This document shows positions 47,449 through 58,037 of a stretch of DNA of 64,000 nucleotides, piece by piece. The translations under genes and the position numbers were made by a program. Positions within the stretch are counted from its first letter, which is position 1, and each line of letters begins with the position of its first letter. A model generated the notes under the pieces. The model ran no database searches. It was not told the origin of the DNA and was given only the letters and a program-made list of their open reading frames with translations. Source of the DNA: Lindgomyces ingoldianus (taxonomy: Eukaryota; Ascomycota; Dothideomycetes; Pleosporales; Lindgomycetaceae); NCBI RefSeq assembly GCF_010093535.1, contig NW_022985173.1, forward strand, positions 167,919 to 231,918. The letters run 5' to 3'.

Positions 47449-49761
47449 ATGATGTCCGCTCCCCCGCCATACAGCACCCCCCCCGCCCTCTTTTCCTCTG
47501 ACCACCACCGTCTGCGTGCAGCGACCTCCGCTTTGTCGCCCGCATCCACTGACTCTGGCTCTGATTCGACCGCGCAGTGGGCCTCCATGGTGTCCTGCCA
47601 GTATCCCACTCCCACTACTAACAATCCCACAACCGCCCGACCGCCGTTACGGACATCAATGAGCCCCTCCGCCAATGAGAGCCATGACTTCACCTTCATC
47701 ACGGGCAGCAAGCCCGACGACTTCAAGGACAAAGTCGTCATGACTACCGTCCGCAAGCGCGCCATGGGAAGCTACCTCGAAAAGGAAAAGAAGTCGAGGC
47801 CCTCCGTCCAGAGGACGAGGTTGAATAGCGAGGATTCCACAAGGTCACGGGCCAGCATTGGGAGTGACCAGCAAGACGACACCATCGCCAACAACGACGC
47901 CTTGCGCAATTTGCGGTGGGTGAAGAGGCCTAGCAGGCGGCCTTCGTCCCCCATTCGGTCACCAGCTTCTAGCAATGCCAACCTGCAATTGATGCCCACC
48001 TCCAAGGCTCAGATCACACGCCTTCCCCCATCCATCGACGTGGTCCTTCCCTCGGCGCCCATGGTCGAGGGAATGCGGCCCGGTCGATTGATGTACGACA
48101 AGAACCCCGTGGCTGCCTTCCAGTCACCAGTCTTTCAAGTCTTCCCTTCCATCGGCAAGCCCTTGGATCCGTTCAAAACGATGCACCAACCGCAGCACCC
48201 AGGCGTTTCGGTGGAGGAACTCAAATTTCATTGTATGTGCTCCGTCATACTCGTCCACCTTCGCTAACCAACCCCCCCCCCCCCCCCAGGCTCTCGATTC
48301 TTCGGGACTAGAGCAATGGGCCGGCATTGGATTCCAACGCTGGTCAAATCGCCACACGCATTTCTGAGCACCCTGTGCATAGCATCTGCCCACCACGATG
48401 CCATAAGCAGCAGATCGGCCGAAAGTTTCCAGACTCTAGCGCTGCGCCAGGAAGTCATCCATCTCATAGGCCGCAACATTCTCGATCGGGAGCAATGCGT
48501 TAGTGATTTCAACATCATCGCCCTCACTCAGCTCATCTGCAGTGAAATAATTGCAGGGGAAAAGGGCGCCCTCGGATACCATGAGGGGGGCATTGAAAAG
48601 ATGGTGAATCTGAGGGGAGGCCTCCGTCAACTTGGTGTCAACGGGCGATTGGCTTCGACGTTATCCTGGTTATCTCTCGAATCCGCCATCCTTCGTGAAG
48701 AGAAGCCCCGCGCCATGTACGCCGACTTCTGTACATCTTACCCAGTGAAAACCTACCAGCCTACGGCGACGATCCCCGAGTCCCCAATTTTCTGCCCGCG
48801 CGATGACTATGTCACGATTAAGAGGTCGCAGAACCGGTCCCAGAGATGTTCTTCGCGGACAATGGATATCCTGACCCAAATCCGCATGATGACTGAGTTT
48901 TTTTTGAATGAAACGGCAAAGAGCCGACAGAATGAGCAAACCCTCAAGAACTTGTACAAAAAAATCACAACACAATACCAACCAGTATCTGAGCTCGCCA
49001 AAGATAATGTTCTCACTCCGAGCGACTGGACGTACGAAGCCGTTCGCATCGCATCTATACTCCAAGCAACTGCAATCATAAAGCGCATCCCACTTTCCGA
49101 AGCGCTCAAATACGCAGCCCCACCACCACTCTACACCCCGGCTCCGAGCTCCTGCGCCCCATCTCCATCACACGTCTCACCAATAACTACCTTCCGACAC
49201 GATTCTCCAGTGACCAACTTCTCAACGTCGCCTTCCTACGTAACTAGTCCATCATTCTCAAACACTACTCCCTCTAACTTCTTCCCCCTAAACAACCAAA
49301 AACCCCCCCTTTCCTCCGCACTAACTCCATCTTCATCGTCCGAGAATCTCAGTAACCTGTTCTTTCCACCCGCTCCCACACCAAACCCTGCGGGGCCATC
49401 CGCGCTCCTTATCTCTCTTAAAACCGCAATTGACTCATCGGACCTCTCAGACTGCTGGTCCGACATGGCGGGTGTGCTTTTGTGGATCGGTCTAGTAGCT
49501 GGAGCTACAAGTCACAAGTCAGACAAAGTTGTCAAGAAATGGTTTTCGGCACTTGCGGTTAGGTGTAGTATTGTGCTCTGCTTTGAGCATCCTGAGGCGG
49601 TACATTGTACCCTATTGAAGATGGGCGAAGTAATTGAAGGGGTCGGATTCCGAAGTGGAAACGAGGCTATTACCAGAAGAGAGGGTGTAAAGGACACTGG
49701 TGCTGGTGCGAAGGCTGTGGGGACTAAAGCACCGATCAGTGGGAAGAAGAGGAGGTTGTAA
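47449..49761 (+). CDS. Fungal-specific transcription-regulator-like protein without a zinc cluster
   Basis: Exons 47449-48232 and 48290-49761 give 751 aa from the first of two adjacent ATGs (an upstream in-frame ATG at 47245 would add 68). The intron's acceptor follows a run of C. The N-terminal 230 residues are Ser/Pro-rich, with a conserved block FTFITGSKPDDFKDKVVMTT and then VRKRAMGSYLEKEKK. This block is characteristic of a Pezizomycotina family sometimes annotated as tachykinin-like. The second half resembles the fungal transcription-factor regulatory domain (RFFGTRAMGRHWIPTLV, LALRQEVIHLIGRNILD, GEKGALGYHEGGIEKMVNLR). No Zn2Cys6 cluster is present. Residues near 520-610 are a Ser/Pro/Thr linker. 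Target and signal are unknown. Confidence 0.8.
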
Positions 49762-50515
49762 TTCAACGCTTTGCTATGAATACTAAAGGTTCCATGATAG
49801 GCGTATGGTCAAATGATGTTGGATCAAGCTCTTTTCAGCGTGGCAAACTTCGGAAGAAAATGTCTGGGGCCGTGGAATCGCCGCCACACGTCGATCTGGG
49901 GGAGGTACGATCCGTGCACACATAGGGCTGAGTAAGGCTGGATTTTCATGAATCATGGCATGTTATCGCCTCGGGGCTCTAGAGAGAGCTGAGGATGAGA
50001 TACGAGATCTACGGTTAAGGTGCGACTGTGCCAAGCTGGTTCGGTGGTTAGGTTCAACGTTTTGCTCTCGGCTTGTTCCAAGCCTGGTCTCCTTTCGCTT
50101 CCGTACTTGCCTTTCTACTTCATTAATGTTTGTTGACCTTTGCTAATCTCGGTCTGTCTGTCTTTGCTACTATACTTGGGGAGCTTACTGTAAGATGATT
50201 GGGAGTGGAGTTCTAAGGAGTTCTGGATACTATTAAGATTCGGCCTCAAGGATACCTGAGTTGGGCGTCTAGGAAAGAAGCCGCTCTTGCCCAAAATTTG
50301 ACACTTAGGATTTAATTCAACCACTCATATTTTAATAGACACCTCAAGCGATGCGAAATATTTGCAATGCAAGTCGTAACTTCATAGATCACTGCTTGCC
50401 CCGTTAAGTGAGCCATCCAAAGGTGGACGGGATCGCTACGCATTTCACCTATCCAAGAAACCTGAAATCCCTTTGATCTTCAATGCCCTAACTCCAAAGC
50501 CTAGCCTATCGTAAT
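49762..50515. other. Intergenic between convergent genes, no gene seen
   Basis: About 750 bp between the regulator gene (plus) and the I78 inhibitor gene (minus). Only short open frames. Confidence 0.4.
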
Positions 50516-50828
50516 CTATCCATACTTAACATTCGTGACGGTGCCATCTTCGCCGACGTGAATGTTCAAACGATCGGGCTTGAAATCCATGGTGCTCATA
50601 CTATCAGGCTTCAGAACGCGGTGTTCTTTTGGAAGATCTTGTTTCGCGAACGTCTACCACTCTTAGTCCCCCACACACACGCACACGCACAAGAGGACTG
50701 AGAGAAGGGGGAGGGGAATATACCATATTGTCATGAGCATCGCCCAACTTCTTGCCCATCAGCTTGTTTGACCAGTCTTCGCTCGAAGATCCATCTTTGG
50801 ATTGGATTCCCGGGACAACGAGAGGCAT
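50516..50828 (-). CDS. Small I78-type peptidase inhibitor family protein
   Basis: Exons 50828-50724 and 50653-50516, with a 70-nt intron (gtatat...ggtag), give 80 aa. The order is MPLVVPGIQSKDGSSSEDW, then KLMGKKLGD, then FAKQDLPKEHRVLKPDSM, ending MDFKPDRLNIHVGEDGTV and TNVKYG. The (R/K)PDRLN-h-x3-D-x-G-x-V ending is the hallmark of the I78 fold. There is no signal peptide, so it is probably cytosolic, and no cysteines. Members are inhibitors of serine peptidases or orphan stress proteins; the target is unknown. The gene is too short to be found by length alone, but frame, splice sites and motif agree. Confidence 0.8.
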
Positions 50829-51367
50829 CTTGGGGATGTTCGGTTGGGTATATGTCCGTATAGCAGGGGGATGTTGCTTGAATTTCTGGAAATACGGTCT
50901 GAGCCGTAGGGGGTTAGTCGTTGTGTGGATTGTTTGCTAGTTGTGATGGGAGGAAGATGGTTCAGGCGGTGCAATCAAGTATTTATACCGGCTTCACAAG
51001 AATTTCTTGGTTGTTGGTGCAACTGTTCCCGCCAATTAGTTGTGCGGTTGGTCATATGATGGTGCGTGGCGTGGCCAACTGTGACGTCAGCACTTTCGCT
51101 GTTGAGAGGGGATGATCGGATGGTGGGGTATCTTCACTTCGCCTTCCTGCCAGAGCGACTTAAGCGGATAGCAAGACAGAGAGAGTGAAAGAGAGAAATG
51201 TCAGTTCGCCCAGTAGACCAAGTTACAAATGAATGTGGACTATAGTTGCGCGGTCTGTTTCTGCTCAAGTTTCATTGATACCACCGTCGTACAATCTAGA
51301 ATACACTCTCATTTACCACAATTCAATCGACTTTCTGTACTCTCCATGACCCTCGTCTTAGAGCAGC
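50829..51367. other. Intergenic, no gene seen
   Basis: About 540 bp upstream of the I78 gene and downstream of the GST fusion gene (both minus). No supported feature. Confidence 0.4.
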
Positions 51368-53623
51368 CTACGGCAGCCCTCTTCCCGAATTCACCGCATC
51401 AGCAAGCTGGCTTGTATTCGGCCGATTCTCCGCATACCGCTCGTAACTATCCCAATACAGACCCTCGTCGCTCGTTGTACTCTTGACGCTCGGCTCCGCT
51501 TCAATCGCACTTGTCCATCTAGCCCATCTAGTTCCTTCCTCGGGCTCTGGCCAACCTCTGTATGGGCCCAACACCCGCCGTAACCTAAGCACCCACGGGG
51601 CAATCTGCACGTCCACGAAGCCCAGTGTGCGACCAAAGAAGAAGGGACCTTCAGGATCGGCGGCATCAACGAGCTTGCTGATCTCGTTGCGGAGCTCCGT
51701 TGCGTGGTTTACCTGATCGCCGGAGTCCTGGGCCTGGAGAAGGCGGTAGAAGCACGGAACAATGAGCCGGTTGATATGATCGGTCCAGAGTCTACAGGTA
51801 GCGCGTGCTTGGGGATCAGGAGGAAGCAAAGCGGGTCCTGTTCCAAGATCCTCAAAGTACTCCATTATTACAGTAGACTCGTGTGTGGACCAGGTGGGGC
51901 CATGGCGGATTGCTGGGACTAGGCCTCTTGGATTGATCTCCAGTAAAGATTGTGGTTTCTTGTATGGGTCAACTTCGATGTATTGATAAGGGAGGCTTTT
52001 GAATTCGAGCGATATCCAGACCCTCTGCACGAAAGGACTAGAGCAGGGATGGGTTAGTTGACAGCAAGACAGTCAATTGACGTCATGTCACAAAGGAGCA
52101 TGTCTGAATAGGGATTGTCAACAATAGAGAAATGAGTACATACCAGAAGCAACTGCCAAATAGCTTCAAGTCATCTTCTTTAGAGTGGTTTTTAACCGTG
52201 ACGAGAGCATTTCCGGTGGCTCTCTTGTGGTAGGTTTTCCTTTGGGGGGCACCGCCCTGATTTGCGTCAGTCATCTTGAAGCACAAGATGGAAAAAAAGA
52301 AAAGACGCAAGGGAATGGGGGTATCGGTGCCGGCCGTGCGACGAGGGGACCCCGCAAAGTCCCGTGAATCTCCGCATCTAGATTATGACGTGATCCGCGC
52401 ATAGTGGAGCAAAGGTGCAGCCACAGGCATGTTTGTAGTCGTCGCAAGAAAATAGTGAGCGAACATACCTGCACCTTCTTTTTGTCCTTTTCACCCTTCA
52501 TCACCCACCTAATGACACTGTTCTTCTTCACTCTGTCACTCTCGTCAAGAGTATGCTTGTGTGGACCAGCCACCCCGTCGCCTTTTCCATTTCCCCCGTT
52601 GCCATTGACTCGCTGGATGGTGTAGAACTTCTTGCCTGGTGGCGCGGGTGCAGACTGATTCAGTGCCAGGGGCGGAGCAATGGTGGATATACCCCACGGG
52701 CTCACCTGTGCCGGGGCTGATGCCTGTGACTGGGGGAAGAAGGCAGTTGCATGCAGGGTGTCCACGGGGGGCTGCTGGCCCGTCTGCTCCGTGAGCTCGG
52801 CGCCATCAAAGTACTCGGTGATCTTGATCTTCACGTCGCACAAGTCTCTTTCTCGCGCCACACGCTTGCGCTTCTTCTTGTCGGGGTCTGTAGACTTCTT
52901 AGTGCCGGGCGGGCGGCCTTTGAGGCGGCAGTCCCAGTAGTGGGAGACAAAACGCTTGCGCTTGTGCCGCTGGGTCGAGCGGTGGGAGTAAACGTTGTCA
53001 ATGTGGGGGAAGTAGGTTTGAAACTCGTTCTCGGTCAGCGTGATGGTATCGTCGACGTGGAACAGCTTGGCCCGCCACTCGTCCAGGTTCGGGGGCGCTG
53101 CGATCAGCTTCAACCCCTCGAACTGCCTTGTGACGGGCGGGTCGTCGGGCTCGAGGGCCTGCGCAAACTCGGTCTGCGGCTCTAAGCCCGCGGCCTGTAT
53201 CTGCGGCGGGACTCGAGGGATCGCAGCAGGCAACGGTGGTGGTGGAGGAGGAGGAGGAGCGGGGGGTGGAGGAGGGGGCGGCGCTCGCAGGCGCTGGTGC
53301 TGGTGCTGTTGGGCCGGTGCTGCTGCGATCAAGCTGAAGCGATTTGACCCATGGTCGTGCTGGTAGCCACTGGACACAACGGGCTGGTACGGTCCGGGTG
53401 TCTGCGCGGACTCGAATGGGTTGCCGACGTGGTATCGTGGCTGCTGAAAGAGGCCATCGCTGGCATCGTGAGAGATGGCCTCCAGGCCCTGCAGGCTAGG
53501 GGCGAGCGTCTGGAGGTGGTGGTGCAGCGCGCCGGGTGCCGACTGGTGCAGCGCCTGCAGTTCTGCTGGCTGGAGAGTGCGCAGGGCGGGTTGCAGGTGC
53601 AGCGCGACCTCGGATTGATTCAT
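51368..53623 (-). CDS. Basic DNA-binding-like domain fused to a glutathione S-transferase
   Basis: Three exons, 53623-52469, 52256-52144 and 52037-51368, with introns of 212 and 106 nt, all in phase, give 645 aa. Residues 1-160 are Gln/His/Pro-rich with long proline runs (~114-131). Residues ~195-272 form a conserved charged domain: NEFQTYFPHIDNVYSH, HKRKRFVSHYWDCRLKGRPP, KKKRKRVARERDLCDVKIKI. Its His/Cys and basic spacing suggests nucleic-acid binding. Residues ~330-385 (FYTIQRVNGNG, HTLDESDRVKKNSVIRWVMK) lead into KTYHKRATGNALVTVKNHSK. The C-terminal ~230 residues are an omega/zeta-like GST with Cys at the active-site position (FGSCFCPFVQRVW) and cis-Pro motif RGLVPAI, then HESTVIMEYFEDL. 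I recall the same fusion in other Pezizomycotina, but a separate GST from the ATG at 52274 is possible. Confidence 0.8.
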
Positions 53624-53899
53624 GGCTGTCCTTGTGTCGCTGCTTTAACCCTGACGACGACTGACTTCCAGCGCGCCAAGCCTAGATTTGTGAGGGACGG
53701 CTCTGCTCCGAATTCTCTGAGAAAATGGGTCCAAGCATCAATCTTGGGTGATGATTACGTTCTTTGTCAGACGTCACAATCAATCCAAAGGGCGGAGAAT
53801 CATTATTTATTCGTCGTCTAGCACCACCAACGCCGTGCCCATGCCAAGCAGAAGACGCACCAGACCTTACTACCCACCCCCCCCCCCCAGAGTACTACC

Positions 53900-54994
53900 C
53901 TACTCTCCCGGCAACAAGTTACTCTTCACAGCGAACATCTTTGTGCTCACGCTGGCTGTGAAGCCGTCCACCTGCCGTGCATACTGCTCCACCTGCCGTG
54001 AGTTGAGCAGCACCTCCAGTCTGCTGGGCTCCTGAGGCAGCTTGAAGAGCCTCTGCCACTCGTCCTCTGGGAGCAGAGGCTGCTTCGCGGCAGCCCGTGC
54101 CGCGTTCTCCGCCTTCCTCTTCTGCTGCCACGCCGTGATCTTTGCCTGCTCTCGGCCAAGCGATCGTTGGTAGTATTGATGGTTGTTGAGCTCCGTGTGG
54201 TGGTTCTCAATGCTCTCGAGGAGCAGGTCACACGTCTTCTCCAGGAAGGGGTCGATGGAAAGGTCGAGCGAGTCGAAGTTGGGATATAGGGGCGGTTGCG
54301 GCGTATTCGGGTCCTGTTGCAGTGCGGCGAGATTGGGCGGGAAGGCAAGCTCCTCCTTGGGCGCATCGGAGGGCAGCTGGTGGAGCAGTGCGGTGAGCAG
54401 GTGCGAGTTGTGGATGGCCAAGGGCAGCTCGACGAGAATGTCCTGGTAGCGGAGGCCGCTCTTCTGGAGGCTCTCGGTGGTGAACTTGCCCTCCTTGTAC
54501 GCCGCCATGAACGCGGGTGACAGCCGGAAGGCGCGCAGGCTCAGGCTCCCCTGCGAACTCCTGCTCACGTCGTGCACCAGCGCCACCGTCCGCTCGTTGA
54601 GCTCCTTCTGGTAGAAGAACTGATTTTCGATCGTGTTCGCGTTGACGAAGTTGCCCATGCTCGTGCTCGTGTACCAGCCGACGTTATTCGCGTCCACGTT
54701 CACCTCCCGCAGGAACTTGATCATCTCGTTCTGGTATGCCGCGTTCGATTTTGCGCGCGGGGCCGCAGCCGCTAGGTTCGACGCCGAGTCCTGGTGGCCA
54801 TCCGCAGCAGGCACGTCGACGGTGGGGAAGGGGAAGCTGTTTGTGATTTGGAGGGTGCTGTTCACGTCCATGCCAACAAGAGAGCCCGTCGCCGTTGTGG
54901 GGAACGCCTGCGCCGAGTGCTTGATGATTTTCATGACAACCAGGGCTTCGACCTGCACCGCACGAAGCGGGGAATCCTTCAGCAAATCAGCCAT
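53900..54994 (-). CDS. eIF3h: Translation initiation factor eIF3 subunit h
   Basis: Single exon of 364 aa starting [20 protein letters not shown]; an in-frame ATG at 55111 is less likely. The MPN domain covers about residues 10-150 ([38 protein letters not shown]). The H-x-H...D metal ligands of JAMM peptidases are not conserved, as expected of a structural MPN subunit. The C-terminal helices ([55 protein letters not shown]) match eIF3h. It is part of the eIF3 complex that promotes initiation and re-initiation on 40S subunits. It lies tandem upstream of the GST fusion on the minus strand. Confidence 0.93.
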   Translation of the reverse strand: MADLLKDSPLRAVQVEALVVMKIIKHSAQAFPTTATGSLVGMDVNSTLQITNSFPFPTVDVPAADGHQDSASNLAAAAPRAKSNAAYQNEMIKFLREVNVDANNVGWYTSTSMGNFVNANTIENQFFYQKELNERTVALVHDVSRSSQGSLSLRAFRLSPAFMAAYKEGKFTTESLQKSGLRYQDILVELPLAIHNSHLLTALLHQLPSDAPKEELAFPPNLAALQQDPNTPQPPLYPNFDSLDLSIDPFLEKTCDLLLESIENHHTELNNHQYYQRSLGREQAKITAWQQKRKAENAARAAAKQPLLPEDEWQRLFKLPQEPSRLEVLLNSRQVEQYARQVDGFTASVSTKMFAVKSNLLPGE

Positions 54995-55106
54995 AGCGTC
55001 GAAGAATGGTGGCACGCTTTGGGACGTCGTGGCGGGTCCAAAGGTTAGACTTGGAGGTTCGTGAATTTCGGTTGGGTTGCCAAGATATTCGCAGGTTAAG
55101 CGAGAA

Positions 55107-55114
55107 GTCACGTG
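55107..55114. promoter_or_regulatory. GTCACGTG site upstream of eIF3h
   Basis: An E-box with the Cbf1-type RTCACGTG context, 113 bp from the eIF3h ATG. It is the third such site at a similar distance in the window. Confidence 0.4.
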
Positions 55115-55291
55115 TTAGGGTTATTGCTCCGGTATCTAGCGTCTCTACCTTAGGCATGCCTCCAATATGTTTGTATATGTGATAACAGCAATCTAGGGTA
55201 TTCTGTCCAACCAGCCATGCAATTCCAGCAGATGCTTAACCCCTTCCTCCACAATCCCAAAACGCCACTTGAAAAGCCATCATGCACCCGC

Positions 55292-57112
55292 TTATAACAT
55301 CTCCTCGTCTCTGTCGCTCTCCCCTCCTTGTTGCTGCTGCTGTTCTTCCCTTAGTCCTGGCTCAGTGTCATCCTCTACTAGATCCCTCGATACACACGCG
55401 CCCGTCTCTAGTGTATTCTTCTTCCGTGCATACGGAATCCACCGGCGGACTTGGGACTGTCTGGGTGGCTTGCGATTATTCGAGCTGGGGTTCCTGATGA
55501 TTTGCCCGTCATCCATTCGATGAAATATGGTGTCTTTCCCATCAATATAATCCGATATGTCCGCGTCCTTCTCATCTTCCCACATCATCAAATTCGTACC
55601 ATTGATCTCGACAGACCTACATCCAGTTCGTGGAACATGGAATATTGCCGAGTCGGAGTTGGTGAAGTCTTGCTCCCACGTCTCTTTCTGCTGCATTTTC
55701 GTGACATATTGCATTGGTAGCGTATATAAAATGTTATCTTCCTTGTCGTAGATCTCCTTTAAAGGATAGTTCAAAATTGCCAGCCCAAGTCCACAGTCGA
55801 CTCGAGACGATATGGGATGCAGTCTTCCCCCAAAGACTTTGAGCTCGAAAGCAATCCCTGATTCGGTCCACATGTTATCATTGAAGAATACTTCGGGCTG
55901 CCCAAGGGGTCGATCGTGGTGAGGCCCAGAGACTTCAAGAAAGTGTGCCATTTCGTGGGCAATGCAAACTGCTAAGAAGAGGTTGAATCGCAGAACCATA
56001 GCTGGCTCGGGATATTGCAAAAGGCTCAGTTTCTTCGCGGTTGTGTAAAAGTCGGCATGAAGGCAGATTCGACTAGTGTGGCATTTGCCGTTCATCTTCC
56101 GCAGAAGCCCATTCTTGTAGTCGGCCACAAGACCCATCGATGCATAGGCAGGATCTGGCGGTAGCGGATCTCGGTGGAACATGAAATGAACGGTATCTAC
56201 TTGCCCATCCACGAAACTCTTAAAAGCAGCTGCGTTCTCCGGGGACCATAAGACGTCCTCGCGAATGCGGAAGCATGGCTGGCCATACTCATCAGAAGTT
56301 TTCTGATCACGCTCCCGCTTCCCAAACACCAGCGTGTGCCAGAAGAGGGATGTGGCTCGAGACAATACGAGAAGGGTGCTGAGGCGCAGAGCAGGTCTTA
56401 GAGCCTCGTAGATGGCATCTGAGCACCCATGGAAATTTTCCGGTCGAAAAACGGGATGAATGTCGTTGTCAAGGTTGGAAACTTGAGAAGGAGAGTTTTT
56501 CGGAAACGTAACGGCTTGTTTTTTTATCAAGTCAATAGGATCAAACCCCAGCTTCGGAAATTTTCGTTTTGTGGAGTCTTTCCTATGCCCCAAGAGTCGG
56601 CGATATTTTTCCAACAGCTTCCGGTCTGCCACCTGGGCAAGATGGTGATTGATTGAGATACTTAGTTGCAGCCCGAAATCTTTTGGGACCTCTATTGTTG
56701 ACGGTGTAAAGGTGGTTGAGTTCTCATAGCTCAAGATATCTGGTAAATCACGAACCAGTTTGTCGATGCACTCATCCATAATTACTCCCTCTTGGAGCTT
56801 GTGGAGAAGCACGGTGTTTTCGGTACCTTCTTGGAGCTGATATCCACCATCTCCGCTATCAGGTAATAGAGGGCGCAGGTTCTTCGATGCGATGGGTGGG
56901 GGTCTACACCCCGGAGGAGGAGTCATAGCGCCAGTAGGAGTCCATTCCATGCTATCTGGATCATCGTGCTCCGAAAAGAGAGCGGTTCCAGTCTCATCTC
57001 CGGTCTCAGGATCTCCTCCGTCATCAGCGGCGGCCTGGGTGATGCGTGTTTCCAGCAGCTGGCTAACATGGATCATAGCCTCGTACGCTTTACGATACCT
57101 AAAAGGATCCAT
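55292..57112 (-). CDS. Putative HExxH zinc-metalloprotease-like protein, family unknown
   Basis: Single uninterrupted frame of 606 aa starting MDPFRYRKAYEAMIHVSQLL. Residues 381-396 read AVCIAHEMAHFLEVSG, an HExxH motif (His386, Glu387, His390). An acidic segment MWTESGIAFELKVFGG follows 26 residues later, with Glu417 or Glu423 as candidate third ligand. The motif sits after a hydrophobic helix (MVLRFNLFLAVCIAHEM), as in zincin active-site helices. Residues 30-110 are acidic and Pro-rich. The C-terminal 90 residues are charged, with a Gln run (EEQQQQQGG). There is no signal peptide or membrane helix, so a cytosolic or nuclear protein is likely. Some fungal SprT-like or metallopeptidase-like hypothetical proteins share this layout. 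Activity is inferred from the motif only. Confidence 0.75.
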   Translation of the reverse strand: MDPFRYRKAYEAMIHVSQLLETRITQAAADDGGDPETGDETGTALFSEHDDPDSMEWTPTGAMTPPPGCRPPPIASKNLRPLLPDSGDGGYQLQEGTENTVLLHKLQEGVIMDECIDKLVRDLPDILSYENSTTFTPSTIEVPKDFGLQLSISINHHLAQVADRKLLEKYRRLLGHRKDSTKRKFPKLGFDPIDLIKKQAVTFPKNSPSQVSNLDNDIHPVFRPENFHGCSDAIYEALRPALRLSTLLVLSRATSLFWHTLVFGKRERDQKTSDEYGQPCFRIREDVLWSPENAAAFKSFVDGQVDTVHFMFHRDPLPPDPAYASMGLVADYKNGLLRKMNGKCHTSRICLHADFYTTAKKLSLLQYPEPAMVLRFNLFLAVCIAHEMAHFLEVSGPHHDRPLGQPEVFFNDNMWTESGIAFELKVFGGRLHPISSRVDCGLGLAILNYPLKEIYDKEDNILYTLPMQYVTKMQQKETWEQDFTNSDSAIFHVPRTGCRSVEINGTNLMMWEDEKDADISDYIDGKDTIFHRMDDGQIIRNPSSNNRKPPRQSQVRRWIPYARKKNTLETGACVSRDLVEDDTEPGLREEQQQQQGGESDRDEEML

Positions 57113-58037
57113 TCTGGGTTGCGGTTAGTATGTCGGAAATCCACCCCTATCAAACAAGCAGCAGCCCTAGAGAGCTTTCAGATAGCTTTCAACCGTGTTG
57201 ATATCGTAGCGAAGCTCGATTCCCACTGGAAGTCCTTGGATTTAAACCTGTTGTTGCCAACACATTTATCGGAACAGGTGTTTCGAACCACCTAGTTGCG
57301 ACGTGTTGCCGTTGTGAAATGCGAACAGGACCCACAAAACCGGCCATTTGTATTGTGAAGTTTCGAAAGGTTTCCGATGGGTGACGGTCCAGCTAGATTC
57401 ACCAAGCCCCAGGTTTCTGCTTGTGGGGTTGTCTTACATAGCACAGGAAGAATACGAGGAGGTTCCCATGCCGTTCAAGACGCTCCAAAGAAGGGCAAGA
57501 GAAGCAGGGAATCGTACATCAGTACACAAAAGATGAAGGAAAGATAAAAGACTGAAGGTGAAAAAAGTGAAGGTTGGATGAAGAGCTGCGGTGAGTGAAA
57601 AAGCACGCGATGCCAAAGCTGCAACCTTGGAGGTAAGCTAATACATGCCGAGACGCCCGTGCACCTCGGCCTTGTCAGCCCTCGTCCGAGGCGTTCTATG
57701 CACCCATCACTAAATACCGTGATAATTTTCTTACTACATCTCGTTGCGTAATAGGGAGCATAATGGAGTAGTTTAAGTCAGAAGGCTAGGTTCTATTGGC
57801 CGTTTCCTTAATTCTAGTTAGAGGTTTGGCTGATCGAATCCCCGAAGCTAATGCTCCAATATGGCATACATCTTGGAAGTGATTAGGGTGGGTAGTGATG
57901 CCCCATAGTTTCCATTTATATTGAAGTCTTTGTTTAGTTGCAAACAGTGTTTAGCGCTAGAAAGCCTCTTCAAGAATCTTGCATAAATGAACATCGCTAA
58001 ACAAGGCCATCGCCGGAAAGTACTGGTGAAAGCGCTC
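57113..58037. other. Intergenic, no gene seen
   Basis: About 925 bp between the HExxH gene and the 3' end of the aldo-keto reductase, both minus. Only short open frames. Confidence 0.4.

Noticed and set aside
51368..52310. Stand-alone GST gene starting near 52274
   Set aside because: Not excluded, but the first exon of the fusion ends at a good donor in the same phase and the linker continues smoothly, so the fusion is preferred; the alternative is kept as a finding.
53868..53892. C-rich run near the 3' end of eIF3h
   Set aside because: Simple homopolymer in the 3' flank; no function suggested by context.
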